From the NCBI RefSeq assembly GCF_000301075.1, contig NZ_JH932293.1:50878-106395 (forward strand): a DNA stretch of 55,518 nt, written 5' to 3'. Shown here one piece after another: positions 6,503 to 15,142 of the stretch. Under the pieces are notes generated by a model. The model had not been told where the DNA came from. It saw only the letters and a list, made by a program, of their open reading frames with translations, and made no database searches. How positions within the stretch are numbered: position 1 is the stretch's first letter; each line of letters begins with the position of its first letter. This DNA is from Bergeyella zoohelcum ATCC 43767 (GTDB taxonomy: Bacteria > Bacteroidota > Bacteroidia > Flavobacteriales > Weeksellaceae). The position numbers were made by a program, and so were the translations under genes.

Positions 6503-9112
6503 CTACGGGAATACAACGCGGAACCCGAAATAATTGAGCTGATTACTCGGATAGTTGCTGCGCCGATGGGCAACGCGAGTAATGTTGGCGTCGTCGTTGA
6601 AACCACCACCACGGAGAACACGGAGGTTGCCAGTAGTAGGCCCAGTAGGATTAGACTGTGCATTACTGCTATAAGCACCGTACCAGTCCGAACACCACTC
6701 CCATACATTACCACTCATATCATAAAGCCCTAATTCATTCGGTTGTTTTTGCCCTACAGGATGGGTAGTACGGGTACCATTCACTGAAGAATTATCATCA
6801 TACCAAGCTACATCACCTACATTATTACTTCCTGCATAAAAGAAGCCTAAGCTATATTTCCCACCGCGTGCGGCATATTCCCATTCCGCTTCGGTAGGAA
6901 GCCTACCCCCTACCCACTGAGCATAAGCTCTAGCACCATACCAAGAAACATGTCCTACAGGGTGGTTTTCATAGCCCGGCGTGACTAAATACACTCCACC
7001 ATTTTTTTTGATACTTCCATAATATTCATCATACCAACTGTTCCCTCCCTCTGTTTGGTTGCCTTTGACATTAAGAAACTGGGCATACTGTGCATTGGTA
7101 ACCTCGTACTTGCTCATTCTAAAAGTACTTACCGTAACCTGATGCTGTGGGCGTTCATTACTATACCCTACCCCATTAGGGCTACCCATAAGAAAAGTAC
7201 CGCCCTCTACGAGTACGGTTTGGTGGGTAGTAGGTGGTAAAGTAGTTCCTTGTACTTTAAAAATTTGATAATTGGTATTTGCCAATTCAGAATTATTATT
7301 TTGCTTTAACGCTCTTACTTTCCAACGGTAATGGTTGACCCCTTGGTTAAGAATTTCGGTTGCCATATTTACTACTCGCTGGGTTTGTTGCTGAGTATAG
7401 GTTTTGGTTTGTAATACGGTATTATTTGCGTCCATTGCTTGTATAGTAAGCTCAAAAACAGTACTTCCAATATGGTTTCCTTGGTCAAAAGTCCATTTAA
7501 AATCTACCTCTCCTATCTGAAGAAACTCTTGATTATGAGTAGGTGTAACAAGGCTTACGGTAGGTACATCTGTACGGTTCAGATACCTTTTCTCAAACAT
7601 AGAAGTAGAGTTATAAGCATAAATAGCTCCTGCAATGTCTGTTCCTAATTCTGCTATTTTTACGGTGTTTGCTACAAAGTTTATTTTGTGGGTAAGCTGG
7701 TTTGCAATATCCTTAGTGAAATTTCTTGCCTTATCTGGAACGGAACTCACCCCCATATACTTTTTAAATATATCATAGAGGTTATTGATATAGGTATCTT
7801 TTGCACTGAAAGGTCTAGGTTTTGGTTTATTACTTGCAATTTGATCTAAACAAAACAGCAAAACTTGTTTTGAGGCTTCTCCAAACTCTTTTTTTATCAT
7901 ACTTTGGGTAAACTCTTGTACCTCGTCTTGGTCATTAACAAAAGCCAACCCCAAATTGGTTATAAAATCTGTGAACGGACTTTTTTTGGTACCGTATCTT
8001 AAATCATATTTAAAATCATCTTTAGAAGATTTAATTACATCACCTATTCCTAAATAGAGTGCTATCATTGGCTTTATAAAATCATTATATGCACCGTGTA
8101 CCGCCACCAACATCATTTTTAGGCGTTGCTCTTCCGTGTATTGGTTAAAAGGTTTATCTAATTTTCCAAGCCCATAAAACTCTATCGCCAGTTTATCATA
8201 GTCTTGTATATCAATATTAATAGTCTCTGTAGTGTTTTCAAACGGACTGCTAGTATCCCCAAAAGCAGAACCTTTGACCAAAGACCAATAGTCTGTACTA
8301 TTAGGTATGATGGTTTCCAAATGTGGAAGAGATACTTGATTCAATACATCTACCTCTTCTTTGGGAACACCATTGGCTTCTACTTTGGCTTTTTTAAAAT
8401 AAATATGAAGTACTCTTTTGTGTTCATTCGCAATGGAGAACTCGTATTTTCCATCGGCTCTTTTCAAATTATTAATACTTACCAAGTTAGTAGAAAGATT
8501 GGCACTATCCCAATGCTTTTGTATAACAGCCATTATTAGTGGTTTCATATTAATAGCGGAATAATCAGGCGTATAAAGCCCTTTTAATCCTGCTACTAAG
8601 GCTTGATATACTTGATTTCTATAAGTCGAAAATTCAGGTAAAGTCTTAATATACTTTACCGTATTGGTAAATACTGTTTTATCCGTGGTAATAAACAACG
8701 GATGAGTCATTACTAATGCTACTGCAGTTTTTTCGGCATCTATAAGGGTATTAGGGTCAGAGGCGGGATCATCTATACTACACATAACCATTTCCCCTTT
8801 CTTATTGATTACATTGGTAATAATAAGCCCCGTAGGAGAATATTGTATAGTGGCAGTGTACCCTACTGTTACAGATTTACCCGTATTTCCACTTTCATTA
8901 GAAGCAGTCATTGGATACTCTCCAAAAGCATTAGAAACTACTAGCTCATCTAATATACTTTTATCCACCTCTGCTGGTAAAAGTACATTTACTTTTTCTT
9001 GCTCTATCACCGTTTCCTCTTGTGGAGCGGATGTTTCTATGTCATCTTTCCGACATCCTACCACTGCGAGCATCGTCATCGCCAGTGGTAATAAAAGATT
9101 TTTTAATTTCAT
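6503..9112 (-). CDS. Lipoprotein with C-terminal SUMF1/formylglycine-enzyme-like domain
   Basis: An 869-residue protein. MKLKNLLLPLAMTMLAVVGC is a type II signal peptide with the lipidated Cys at 20. Residues about 30-530 have no family I recognise. About 535-630 is a fibronectin-III-like segment (PTVSLVTPTHNQEFLQIGEV...HYRWKVRAL). Residues about 633-869 are a SUMF1/FGE fold: VEGGTFLMG, YEVTNAQYAQFL, GRLPTEAEWEYAARGG, GNVWEWCSDWYG and a terminal FGFRVV. The Cys pair used by true formylglycine-generating enzymes in the RGG..R.A.R segment is absent (LRGGGFNDDANITRVAHRR), so sulfatase activation is unlikely. GldJ and GldK of the gliding/T9SS machinery are also SUMF1-fold lipoproteins, so a structural envelope role is plausible but unproven. 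Followed by a hairpin terminator. Confidence 0.85.
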   Translation of the reverse strand: MKLKNLLLPLAMTMLAVVGCRKDDIETSAPQEETVIEQEKVNVLLPAEVDKSILDELVVSNAFGEYPMTASNESGNTGKSVTVGYTATIQYSPTGLIITNVINKKGEMVMCSIDDPASDPNTLIDAEKTAVALVMTHPLFITTDKTVFTNTVKYIKTLPEFSTYRNQVYQALVAGLKGLYTPDYSAINMKPLIMAVIQKHWDSANLSTNLVSINNLKRADGKYEFSIANEHKRVLHIYFKKAKVEANGVPKEEVDVLNQVSLPHLETIIPNSTDYWSLVKGSAFGDTSSPFENTTETINIDIQDYDKLAIEFYGLGKLDKPFNQYTEEQRLKMMLVAVHGAYNDFIKPMIALYLGIGDVIKSSKDDFKYDLRYGTKKSPFTDFITNLGLAFVNDQDEVQEFTQSMIKKEFGEASKQVLLFCLDQIASNKPKPRPFSAKDTYINNLYDIFKKYMGVSSVPDKARNFTKDIANQLTHKINFVANTVKIAELGTDIAGAIYAYNSTSMFEKRYLNRTDVPTVSLVTPTHNQEFLQIGEVDFKWTFDQGNHIGSTVFELTIQAMDANNTVLQTKTYTQQQTQRVVNMATEILNQGVNHYRWKVRALKQNNNSELANTNYQIFKVQGTTLPPTTHQTVLVEGGTFLMGSPNGVGYSNERPQHQVTVSTFRMSKYEVTNAQYAQFLNVKGNQTEGGNSWYDEYYGSIKKNGGVYLVTPGYENHPVGHVSWYGARAYAQWVGGRLPTEAEWEYAARGGKYSLGFFYAGSNNVGDVAWYDDNSSVNGTRTTHPVGQKQPNELGLYDMSGNVWEWCSDWYGAYSSNAQSNPTGPTTGNLRVLRGGGFNDDANITRVAHRRSNYPSNQLNYFGFRVVFP

Positions 9113-9207
9113 TGTTGTAAATATTTAAATTTGTTAAAAAGTTAAAAAGCTAAAAGGTTAAAAGGCTATCTTGTGGTAATAGAACCACCATGCAGCGGCT
9201 CTACAGA

Positions 9208-9396
9208 ATGACCGTTTTGGTCTTTCGTACCACTTTGGAGGTATTATTTTGCACCTCGTAGGTCTTTCAGATGACCGTTTTGGTCTTTCGTACCACCTTG
9301 GAGGTATTATTTTTCATCTCGGAGGTCTTTCAGATGACCGTTTTGGTCTTTTGTACCACCTTGGAGGTGTTATTTTTCATCTCGGAGGTCATTATT
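9208..9396. repeat. Three tandem 63-bp repeats
   Basis: Copies start at 9208, 9271 and 9334 with an exact 63-bp period and a few substitutions. Each carries two small palindromes (GACC-gtttt-GGTC and the ACCACCTTGGAGGT type). The third copy overlaps the last codons and stop of the leftward gene ending at 9370. The same stop codon and tail codons recur in frame at 9307 and 9244. Positions 9113-9207 hold the start region of the SUMF1 gene's leader and no other gene. Confidence 0.85.
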
Positions 9397-9885
9397 TTCG
9401 TCTTGCTTAGCCTCTGAAGGAGTGTTTCCCTTTCTTGGGCGTCTAAAAAACTGCTTCTGTTCCTTGTATTTCTCCTCAAAACCTACCATTTTAGAGCTGG
9501 CACGAAACTGCGTAAAGGCATAATCTGCAAGGCTATCCTGATAGTTATCAAAATCGTGAAAGATTTTGGAATTATTACATCGGTGAGATAGATTATTGAG
9601 CCTACTGATGACCGTTTCTAAGAAATTTCTAGACTGAAAATCTTTCTCAAACTCTGCCCAATCTACATCTGGCGACTTTAGGTTAGGCTGAGACAGGGCA
9701 TAGTCTCTCGTTTTGTGGATAAAGAGTTTATTCTGCTCGTTTACTCTGCCATATCGGTTGCGGTCTTCGGGCGTGAGGTTAATATTAAGGCTTTCCAATG
9801 CCTGTTCTAATTTCGCTAAAGCCTCATTAATCGCTTCTTTCTGCTCATCACTTAGGTGATGATTGTTGAGATTGTTTAAAGACAT
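9370..9885 (-). CDS. Conserved hypothetical protein, charged, helical
   Basis: A 171-residue soluble protein starting at MSLNNLNNHHLSDEQKEAIN. The in-frame extension upstream crosses repeat-like intergenic DNA and is rejected. It is rich in Asn, Gln, Lys and Glu. Predicted helices include EAINEALAKLEQALESLNIN and an N-glycan-free charged tail (PRKGNTPSEAKQDENNDLRDEK). There is no signal peptide, no membrane segment and no catalytic motif that I recognise. I know of similar unnamed proteins in flavobacteria but no function. The C-terminal six codons are part of a 63-bp tandem repeat. It is divergent from the LytTR kinase operon, with LytTR-like half-sites in the shared upstream region, so it is a candidate target of that system. 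Confidence 0.75.
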   Translation of the reverse strand: MSLNNLNNHHLSDEQKEAINEALAKLEQALESLNINLTPEDRNRYGRVNEQNKLFIHKTRDYALSQPNLKSPDVDWAEFEKDFQSRNFLETVISRLNNLSHRCNNSKIFHDFDNYQDSLADYAFTQFRASSKMVGFEEKYKEQKQFFRRPRKGNTPSEAKQDENNDLRDEK

Positions 9886-10033
9886 AATTATTATGATTAA
9901 AAGGTTATACAATAAAATATTTGTTTCGTTGTAAAGCCGAGATACATCGTGGCTCCGCATTGGGAAACGCCACGCATAGCGGCTGTACAGCACAAATTTC
10001 CACCAAACATTTTTATCTCACAATAGCCTGAAC

Positions 10034-10105
10034 ATGAACGGTATAAAATAACACATGAACGGTATGAATTTATACATAAACGGTAAAAAATCGTGCATGA
10101 ACGGT
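10034..10105 (-). promoter_or_regulatory. Four LytTR-like half-sites, 21-bp pitch
   Basis: ATGAACGGT occurs at 10034-10042, 10055-10063 and 10097-10105, with one variant ATAAACGGT at 10076-10084. The spacing is exactly 21 bp (12-bp gaps). On the minus strand the site reads ACCGTTCAT, which fits the LytTR half-site consensus [TA][AC][CA]GTTN[AG][TG] at all nine positions. Paired direct repeats 12-13 bp apart are how LytTR domains bind. The sites face the leftward gene starting at 9885 and lie about 150-220 nt upstream of it. Confidence 0.7.
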
Positions 10106-10150
10106 AAGTGTGGAGACAAAAAAACAGCGTTTTATATGCTATAAGCAGGA

Positions 10151-10443
10151 GGCAATAGGCTGTAAGCTGTAAGCTTCAAACAACTTCAAACCTTCAAACC
10201 ATATCAAACAACTTCAATAGGCAAGAGGCAGGAAGCAATAGGCAGGAGGCAGGAAGCAGGAGGCAATAGGCTGTAAGCTGTAAGCTTCAAACAACTTCAA
10301 ACCTTCAAACCATATCAAACAACTTCAATAGGCAAGAGGCAGGAAGCAATAGGCAGGAGGCAGGAAGCAGGAGGCAATAGGCTGTAAGCTGTAAGCTTCA
10401 AACAACTTCAAACCTTCAAACCATATCAAACAACTTCAATAAA
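10151..10443. repeat. Tandem 111-bp repeat, about 2.6 copies
   Basis: The unit starting GGCAATAGGCTGTAAGCTGT at 10151 recurs at 10262 and 10373 with an exact 111-bp period and almost no differences. The third copy breaks off near 10443. Within each unit the short motif aggcaggaagca is itself repeated. It contains no gene. It lies between the two LytTR-like operator clusters in the 659-bp gap 9886-10544. Related sequence in the opposite orientation occurs near 25440-25480. Confidence 0.9.
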
Positions 10444-10477
10444 CAAAAAGTTTCTTCTAAATAATTGAATTTTATAC

Positions 10478-10507
10478 ATGAACGGTAGAAAATCGTGCAT
10501 GAACGGT
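10478..10507 (-). promoter_or_regulatory. Promoter-proximal pair of LytTR-like half-sites
   Basis: ATGAACGGT at 10478-10486 and 10499-10507 form a direct repeat with a 12-bp gap, the same geometry as the cluster at 10034-10105. The pair closely copies that cluster's last two sites, including the gaaaatcgtgc spacer. It ends 24 nt before the -7 box of the kinase gene, a position suited to autoregulation by the LytTR regulator encoded at 13528. Relative to the kinase promoter the half-sites are in reverse orientation. Confidence 0.7.
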
Positions 10508-10531
10508 AAGGTAAAATTGGTTTTATACTAT

Positions 10532-10539
10532 TAAATTTG
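10532..10539 (+). promoter_or_regulatory. Putative -7 box (TAAATTTG) of the kinase-regulator operon
   Basis: TAAATTTG matches TAnnTTTG and ends 5 nt before the ATG at 10545, which predicts an almost leaderless mRNA. A TTG at 10517-10519 is too close for a standard -33 element, consistent with an activator-dependent promoter. Confidence 0.5.
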
Positions 10540-10544
10540 CCCCT

Positions 10545-13500
10545 ATGAAAATTTTCGTTTCCGTACTCATGTTATCTTTCTTTTCCTTGTCGTGGGGACA
10601 AAAGCAAAAGCTGCCCGCATGGGAAAATAATATCTATTGGTACAACCAATACAATACGGGACGAACTTTTTTTAATGTATGGGCCGACATCTTTCCTCTA
10701 CCCAACGGCGAGGTATTCCTAAAACCGTACTACGGCGATGCCGCCAAAATAGGTGCCAATTACTACACCAATGTAAAAAAACACCTGACCGAAATAGGAG
10801 AATACACCAATACATTTTCGATTAAAAACCAAGTATTTATCATATTCAAAAACCAAATCTATCGCATAAATTCCATCGATTCATACAAAGAAAAACAATA
10901 CCAGCTCATCACCACACTTCCCCAATACCATTACGATAACACGCTTGTACAAAACCACCGTGCGTACATCGCAGGAAGAAATGACGAAACCCAAACTTCT
11001 GCCCTCTACTTATTCGATGGAGAGCAAATCCGAGAGCTTAAAAAATTCAAAGGTGCTTTTATGAAAATAGGCATCTATCACGGGGTGCAATATTGGTTTC
11101 TAAAAGACAGAAAAAACAAAAAAACTACTTTTTACACCCTAAAAGACAGCGAAGTAAAAGCCGTAAAACAAGTACCTTTCGTGATAAGTGAGCTACACTT
11201 CAACAGTCTGGAAGATTTTTATTTCGTAGGGGAAGAAACACCTTATAGAGAAGCTATCTTTCACTACAAAAACGGGAAAATATCTACTGCCTTTCCACTA
11301 CTACACGCCTATACCTCCTCTGCATTTCAATTGTTTTTTACACACAAAAACGGACAGCTCACGCAGTTTTATGACTTGAACAAAAATGAAAAACCTTTTG
11401 CACAAACCACCGCTGTAGAAAAAGTACACAAAAAAACCTATTCGCCAGAAACGGAAAGTATCTATTTCGGAACGATGAACGATTTGGCGAGAATGTTTCT
11501 CTTACTGAAAAAATATCCGAGACTTTTTAATGAGTCCAACTCTGATGCGATTTTCTCCATCGGGCAAACCGCCGACGGCAAAGTATGGACAGGCTCTTAC
11601 AACGGATACATCACCACCCTAGACGGCGAAAAACAAACGCAAAGCAAAGTACAGGAAGTATTGGCACTCCCTGGAGGAATTTCTGTAGGTAATAAACACA
11701 TCATCAACGACCAATACACGCTATCTTTACTTCTCTTCGAGAATGAAAACCGCTACAAAAAAATTGCTGAAAATGTAGCAGGATTTTACAACTTCGTCAG
11801 TAGTAAAAATATCTTTTACGCAGGAGTAAACAACTACAGAGGACTCATGTACAAGCCTGTAAAAGAAATAGAAAATACCCAAATCTCTTGGAAATTTGCA
11901 GGAAAAGAAAAGGGGATCCACCTCATCAATTGCCTCACCATAGCCGAAGACCGCTTTGGAAACATCTGGACAGGACACTCTTCCTCGGGTATCGCCGTGT
12001 ATCAGCCTGATAAAGACCAAGGAAAAACTTGGCGGATAGACAAAAATGAAATCCCTTTTGGCAGTGGTGCCATGCTTACTGACTCCTACCAAACCCTATG
12101 GATAGCTACCAACAAAGGACAACTCTATTACTGGAATGGAAAGCATAAAGAAGATTTTGATACCAAAAATTTCATTTCGCTACACCATCCGCTCTTGGAT
12201 TTAGACCATGAAAACATTTCTTTCATCCATCAGTGGAAAGATTATCTCATCTTAGGAAAACACAATAAAATTCTATTACTGGACTTAAAGGCATGGTACA
12301 GTGCTAAAGAAGTAAAAATCCGTTATCTCAATCCTGTAGAAGCTGCTTTTTCAGGAATGTTGGGACAAAACACCATCTTTACTGATTTTCGGGACGAAAC
12401 CCTTTGGTTTTCCACCACAGATATGCTCTACAACTGGGACATCAAACGATGGACAAAGTTACCTACCTACAAAGTAAAGCCTGTACTTAATATCAAAACC
12501 GAAAAGGTTGATTTTACTCTTCAATCGAAGGAAAAAACTCGCCTCGCCCCTGACCAAAATTCATTTGAACTGAATGTATTTTATCAGGCAAAAGACAATA
12601 TGCCAAGGTTTATTTCTATGATTTTAACACATGAAAGCGAAACCTCAACCACTCACCAAAAATTAGGAACAGACCGAAAATTTGATTTCAAAAATTTAGC
12701 TTCAGGAAATTATACCGCAAAAGTATTGGTTTGCCAGCAAGATGGCTCGTATGAAGAATTTTCGTATCCTATAGAAATCAGCAAACACTGGTGGGAATAT
12801 TGGACATTCTGGGCAACGCTATCACTCTTGATAATCTCTATCATTTACCTTTATTTCCGTAAACACCGAGAAGTAGAGCGGCAAAAAGCGACCATCACTC
12901 AGCTTAACCTCATTACACTGAGTAAGCAATTCCGCCCTCACTTTATGCTCAATGCACTTAACAGCCTGGGAAGCGAAATGATAGGTATGCCCCACGCCGA
13001 ACGAATCATCTCTCGTATAGGCGAAAGCATCAATATCATGTATTCCTTTATCAAGAAAAATAAAATCTATCTCCCCTTTGAGATGGAATGGAAACTTACG
13101 CTCAATACCATCGATATTCAAAAGGAAATCTTTATCAAAGAATTAGAGTTCACCCACCAAGGCTTAGAAATTATTCCCAAGAATTATAATATCCCCATCG
13201 GCTTGGTACAAATTATGGTGGAAAATGCCCTACTACACGGCATCAGACATAGAAAATCGCCTCCTTACTTGCTAAAGATTAGCATCAGCCAAGACGATAA
13301 ATTCTATTACATAGAGATAGAAGACAACGGCGTAGGGAAAGAAAATTCAGCAAAGTTCATCAATTCCAAGAAAAACGGAACGGGTATCCAAAAAACCTAC
13401 GAGACCATAGCCATTATCAACTCCAAAATCCCCAATGCCCTTGCCATAGAATTTGAAGAAATCAACCCTATGGACAAAGAAAACCCAGGAACACGCGTAC

Positions 13501-13547
13501 GAATAAAAATGAAAAAAAACATCCACTATGAAAACCATGATTTATAA
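10545..13547 (+). CDS. LytS-type sensor histidine kinase with periplasmic propeller sensor
   Basis: A 1000-residue membrane kinase. Signal peptide MKIFVSVLMLSFFSLSWGQ is followed by about 720 periplasmic residues with two-component-regulator-propeller character (for example AEDRFGNIWTGHSSSGIAVY, DSYQTLWIATNKGQLYYW) and a Y_Y_Y-like beta domain. One transmembrane helix lies near 750-770 (YWTFWATLSLLIISIIYLYF). The cytoplasmic part has the His_kinase (PF06580) box QFRPHFMLNALNSL with phospho-acceptor His799, the N box ENALLHGIRHR and glycine boxes DNGVGKE and GTGIQKTYE. All key residues are present. The stop overlaps the regulator gene by 20 nt, so the two are translationally coupled. The ligand is unknown. 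Confidence 0.9.
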   Translation: MKIFVSVLMLSFFSLSWGQKQKLPAWENNIYWYNQYNTGRTFFNVWADIFPLPNGEVFLKPYYGDAAKIGANYYTNVKKHLTEIGEYTNTFSIKNQVFIIFKNQIYRINSIDSYKEKQYQLITTLPQYHYDNTLVQNHRAYIAGRNDETQTSALYLFDGEQIRELKKFKGAFMKIGIYHGVQYWFLKDRKNKKTTFYTLKDSEVKAVKQVPFVISELHFNSLEDFYFVGEETPYREAIFHYKNGKISTAFPLLHAYTSSAFQLFFTHKNGQLTQFYDLNKNEKPFAQTTAVEKVHKKTYSPETESIYFGTMNDLARMFLLLKKYPRLFNESNSDAIFSIGQTADGKVWTGSYNGYITTLDGEKQTQSKVQEVLALPGGISVGNKHIINDQYTLSLLLFENENRYKKIAENVAGFYNFVSSKNIFYAGVNNYRGLMYKPVKEIENTQISWKFAGKEKGIHLINCLTIAEDRFGNIWTGHSSSGIAVYQPDKDQGKTWRIDKNEIPFGSGAMLTDSYQTLWIATNKGQLYYWNGKHKEDFDTKNFISLHHPLLDLDHENISFIHQWKDYLILGKHNKILLLDLKAWYSAKEVKIRYLNPVEAAFSGMLGQNTIFTDFRDETLWFSTTDMLYNWDIKRWTKLPTYKVKPVLNIKTEKVDFTLQSKEKTRLAPDQNSFELNVFYQAKDNMPRFISMILTHESETSTTHQKLGTDRKFDFKNLASGNYTAKVLVCQQDGSYEEFSYPIEISKHWWEYWTFWATLSLLIISIIYLYFRKHREVERQKATITQLNLITLSKQFRPHFMLNALNSLGSEMIGMPHAERIISRIGESINIMYSFIKKNKIYLPFEMEWKLTLNTIDIQKEIFIKELEFTHQGLEIIPKNYNIPIGLVQIMVENALLHGIRHRKSPPYLLKISISQDDKFYYIEIEDNGVGKENSAKFINSKKNGTGIQKTYETIAIINSKIPNALAIEFEEINPMDKENPGTRVRIKMKKNIHYENHDL

Positions 13548-14283
13548 TTACCTCGTAATAGAAGATGATACCAATGTGTGGAACAATATAGAGATGCGTA
13601 TGAAAGCCTTTCCAAACTGGCAGCCTTGTGGTTTTTCAGAAGAATTGGATAAAACTCTTATGCTCATCAAAAAACATTTGCCACAGCTTATTTTTATGGA
13701 TTGGAGTATTCAGGGAGGAAATGCTTTTGATATCCTAAATACCATAGAAAAAATACCCCATTACCAACCTTACATCATTTTTTTTACAGGTTTTCAATCA
13801 GACAGACCCGATATTCCGGAAGAAGTTTTGAACCGTTATCGATTTGTTCAAAAATACCTCGTAAAACCCATTCACGAAAAACTGACCAATTTCTTGGCAA
13901 AATATATACAAGAGGCCGAACAGATGACGCTCAACCGTCCCATGGCAGATTTTGCTTGGGTGGAAGATGATACCCATTGTAAAAAACGCATCATACCACA
14001 GGACTGCATGGCGATTATCAATGAGCCTACCAAACCTCGATGCAAGCGAATGATTTTTTGTAATAGTGAGCCTATCATTGTACGCAAAACTTGGGAAGAA
14101 TGCATCAGTTTCTTTGAGAACCATCAAATCGATTATTTCATTGCCCACCACAGAAAAAGCATCGTGAATATGAGACATATTAAAAGAGTGCAAAACGCCC
14201 ATATCTACCTTAACGACAGAGACTGCATAGAAGTATCAAGACAGCAATGGAAAGAGCTAGAGAAGTTATTCAGACCCGCTTAG
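13528..14283 (+). CDS. Response regulator with LytTR DNA-binding domain
   Basis: A 251-residue cytoplasmic regulator (243-251 depending on start; ATG at 13537, MIYNYLVIEDD, is an alternative). The receiver domain has the acidic pair EDD near residue 13, phospho-acceptor Asp58 in LIFMDWSIQGG, Thr in FFTG and Lys113 in YLVKP. The C-terminal LytTR domain spans about 150-250: the segment from CMAIINEPTKP through FFENHQIDYFIAHHRKSIVNMRHIKRVQ to IEVSRQQWKELEKLF. It overlaps the kinase gene and must be its partner. LytTR proteins bind paired direct 9-bp repeats; matching arrays lie at 10034-10105 and 10478-10507. Confidence 0.92.
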   Translation: MKTMIYNYLVIEDDTNVWNNIEMRMKAFPNWQPCGFSEELDKTLMLIKKHLPQLIFMDWSIQGGNAFDILNTIEKIPHYQPYIIFFTGFQSDRPDIPEEVLNRYRFVQKYLVKPIHEKLTNFLAKYIQEAEQMTLNRPMADFAWVEDDTHCKKRIIPQDCMAIINEPTKPRCKRMIFCNSEPIIVRKTWEECISFFENHQIDYFIAHHRKSIVNMRHIKRVQNAHIYLNDRDCIEVSRQQWKELEKLFRPA

Positions 14284-14467
14284 TAGTACTTTATGCCTAA
14301 TAAATTCTCTATATTATTGATTTTTAATACCTCACCATCATTATACTAAACTTTAAATCAACTAAAAGCTCAATGATACATCTTTGAAAAAAATACAACG
14401 ATAAAAACTTTCAGACGCAAACACCTCCCTATCTCAAAATATTCACTTTATTTTTAAAAATAATCAT

Positions 14468-14475
14468 TACATTTG
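14468..14475 (+). promoter_or_regulatory. Putative -7 box (TACATTTG) for the YceI-family gene
   Basis: TACATTTG matches TAnnTTTG and lies 21 nt upstream of the ATG at 14497. The 213-nt gap from 14284 holds nothing else that I can recognise. Confidence 0.5.
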
Positions 14476-14496
14476 TGAAAACTAAAATAATTCAAA

Positions 14497-15093
14497 ATGA
14501 GAAAAAGTCTATCAGTATTATTTTTATTTTGTTTACTCTTTTCAGCTTTCGGACAAAAAAGAAAAAAGTCTGGCGTACAAGTTTCTAAAGTTCAGACCTC
14601 TGAAATTAATTGGTGGGGATATAAAATGGTGAAATCCGAAGCTACCACACATACTGGTTTTGTGAAACTGAAAAACGGAAAATTTATCTTTACCGATAAA
14701 GTACTTACAGGGGGCGAATTTACATTGGATATGAGAAGCATTGCCGCAACGGACATTACAGGAGAAGAACAGCAAAAGCTGACCCATCATCTTAAAAGTA
14801 TTGATTTTTTTGATGTAAAGAAGCACCCTACCTCCAAGTTCATCATTACTAAGGTACTACCTTCTACCAACCCTGAGTACAACTACCTTATCTATGGAAA
14901 CCTCACACTTAAAGGAACCAGAAAAACCATCTCTTTTCCCGCAAAAATAAGAACGAATGATAGATTTGTAGAGTTTGAATCTGCTAAAATATCCCTTAAT
15001 AGAAGAGACTATAAAGTATATTACCAATCTTCCATTAGAGATTATTTCATTAATAATCAAATTGATATTCAAATAAAAATGACTGCTAACTAA
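14497..15093 (+). CDS. Secreted YceI-family lipocalin-like protein
   Basis: A 198-residue protein with signal peptide MRKSLSVLFLFCLLFSAFGQ and a YceI-like beta-barrel. In the barrel, INWWGYKMVKSEATTHTGFV corresponds to the family's W.G.K....H.G, followed by GGEFTLDMRSIAATD, LKSIDFFDVKKHPTSKFIIT and the LTLKGTRKTISFPA strand. YceI proteins bind isoprenoid-type lipids in the periplasm; the ligand here is unknown. It has its own -7 box and is closed by a strong hairpin terminator, so it is probably monocistronic. It follows the LytTR regulator at a 213-nt distance with no LytTR-like sites in between. Confidence 0.9.
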   Translation: MRKSLSVLFLFCLLFSAFGQKRKKSGVQVSKVQTSEINWWGYKMVKSEATTHTGFVKLKNGKFIFTDKVLTGGEFTLDMRSIAATDITGEEQQKLTHHLKSIDFFDVKKHPTSKFIITKVLPSTNPEYNYLIYGNLTLKGTRKTISFPAKIRTNDRFVEFESAKISLNRRDYKVYYQSSIRDYFINNQIDIQIKMTAN

Positions 15094-15099
15094 AAAAAT

Positions 15100-15135
15100 A
15101 AAAGCTGTCCGAAAGTATTTTCAGACAGCTTTTTT
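15100..15135 (+). terminator. Intrinsic terminator after the YceI gene
   Basis: AAAGCTGTC (15101-15109) pairs with GACAGCTTT and is followed by a T run to 15135. It sits 7 nt after the stop codon. Confidence 0.85.
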
Positions 15136-15142
15136 CTCCTTT

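Noticed and set aside
6455-6733. Frames on the + strand (and a short one on the -) overlapping the SUMF1 domain
   Set aside because: They are shadows of the strongly conserved SUMF1 reading frame at 6503-9112.
9208-9396. The 63-bp repeats as further LytTR sites
   Set aside because: ACCGTTTTG inside each unit fails one consensus position and has no partner 21 bp away.
10151-10443. Possible CRISPR array
   Set aside because: The units are 111 bp and identical throughout, with no unique spacers and no cas genes nearby.
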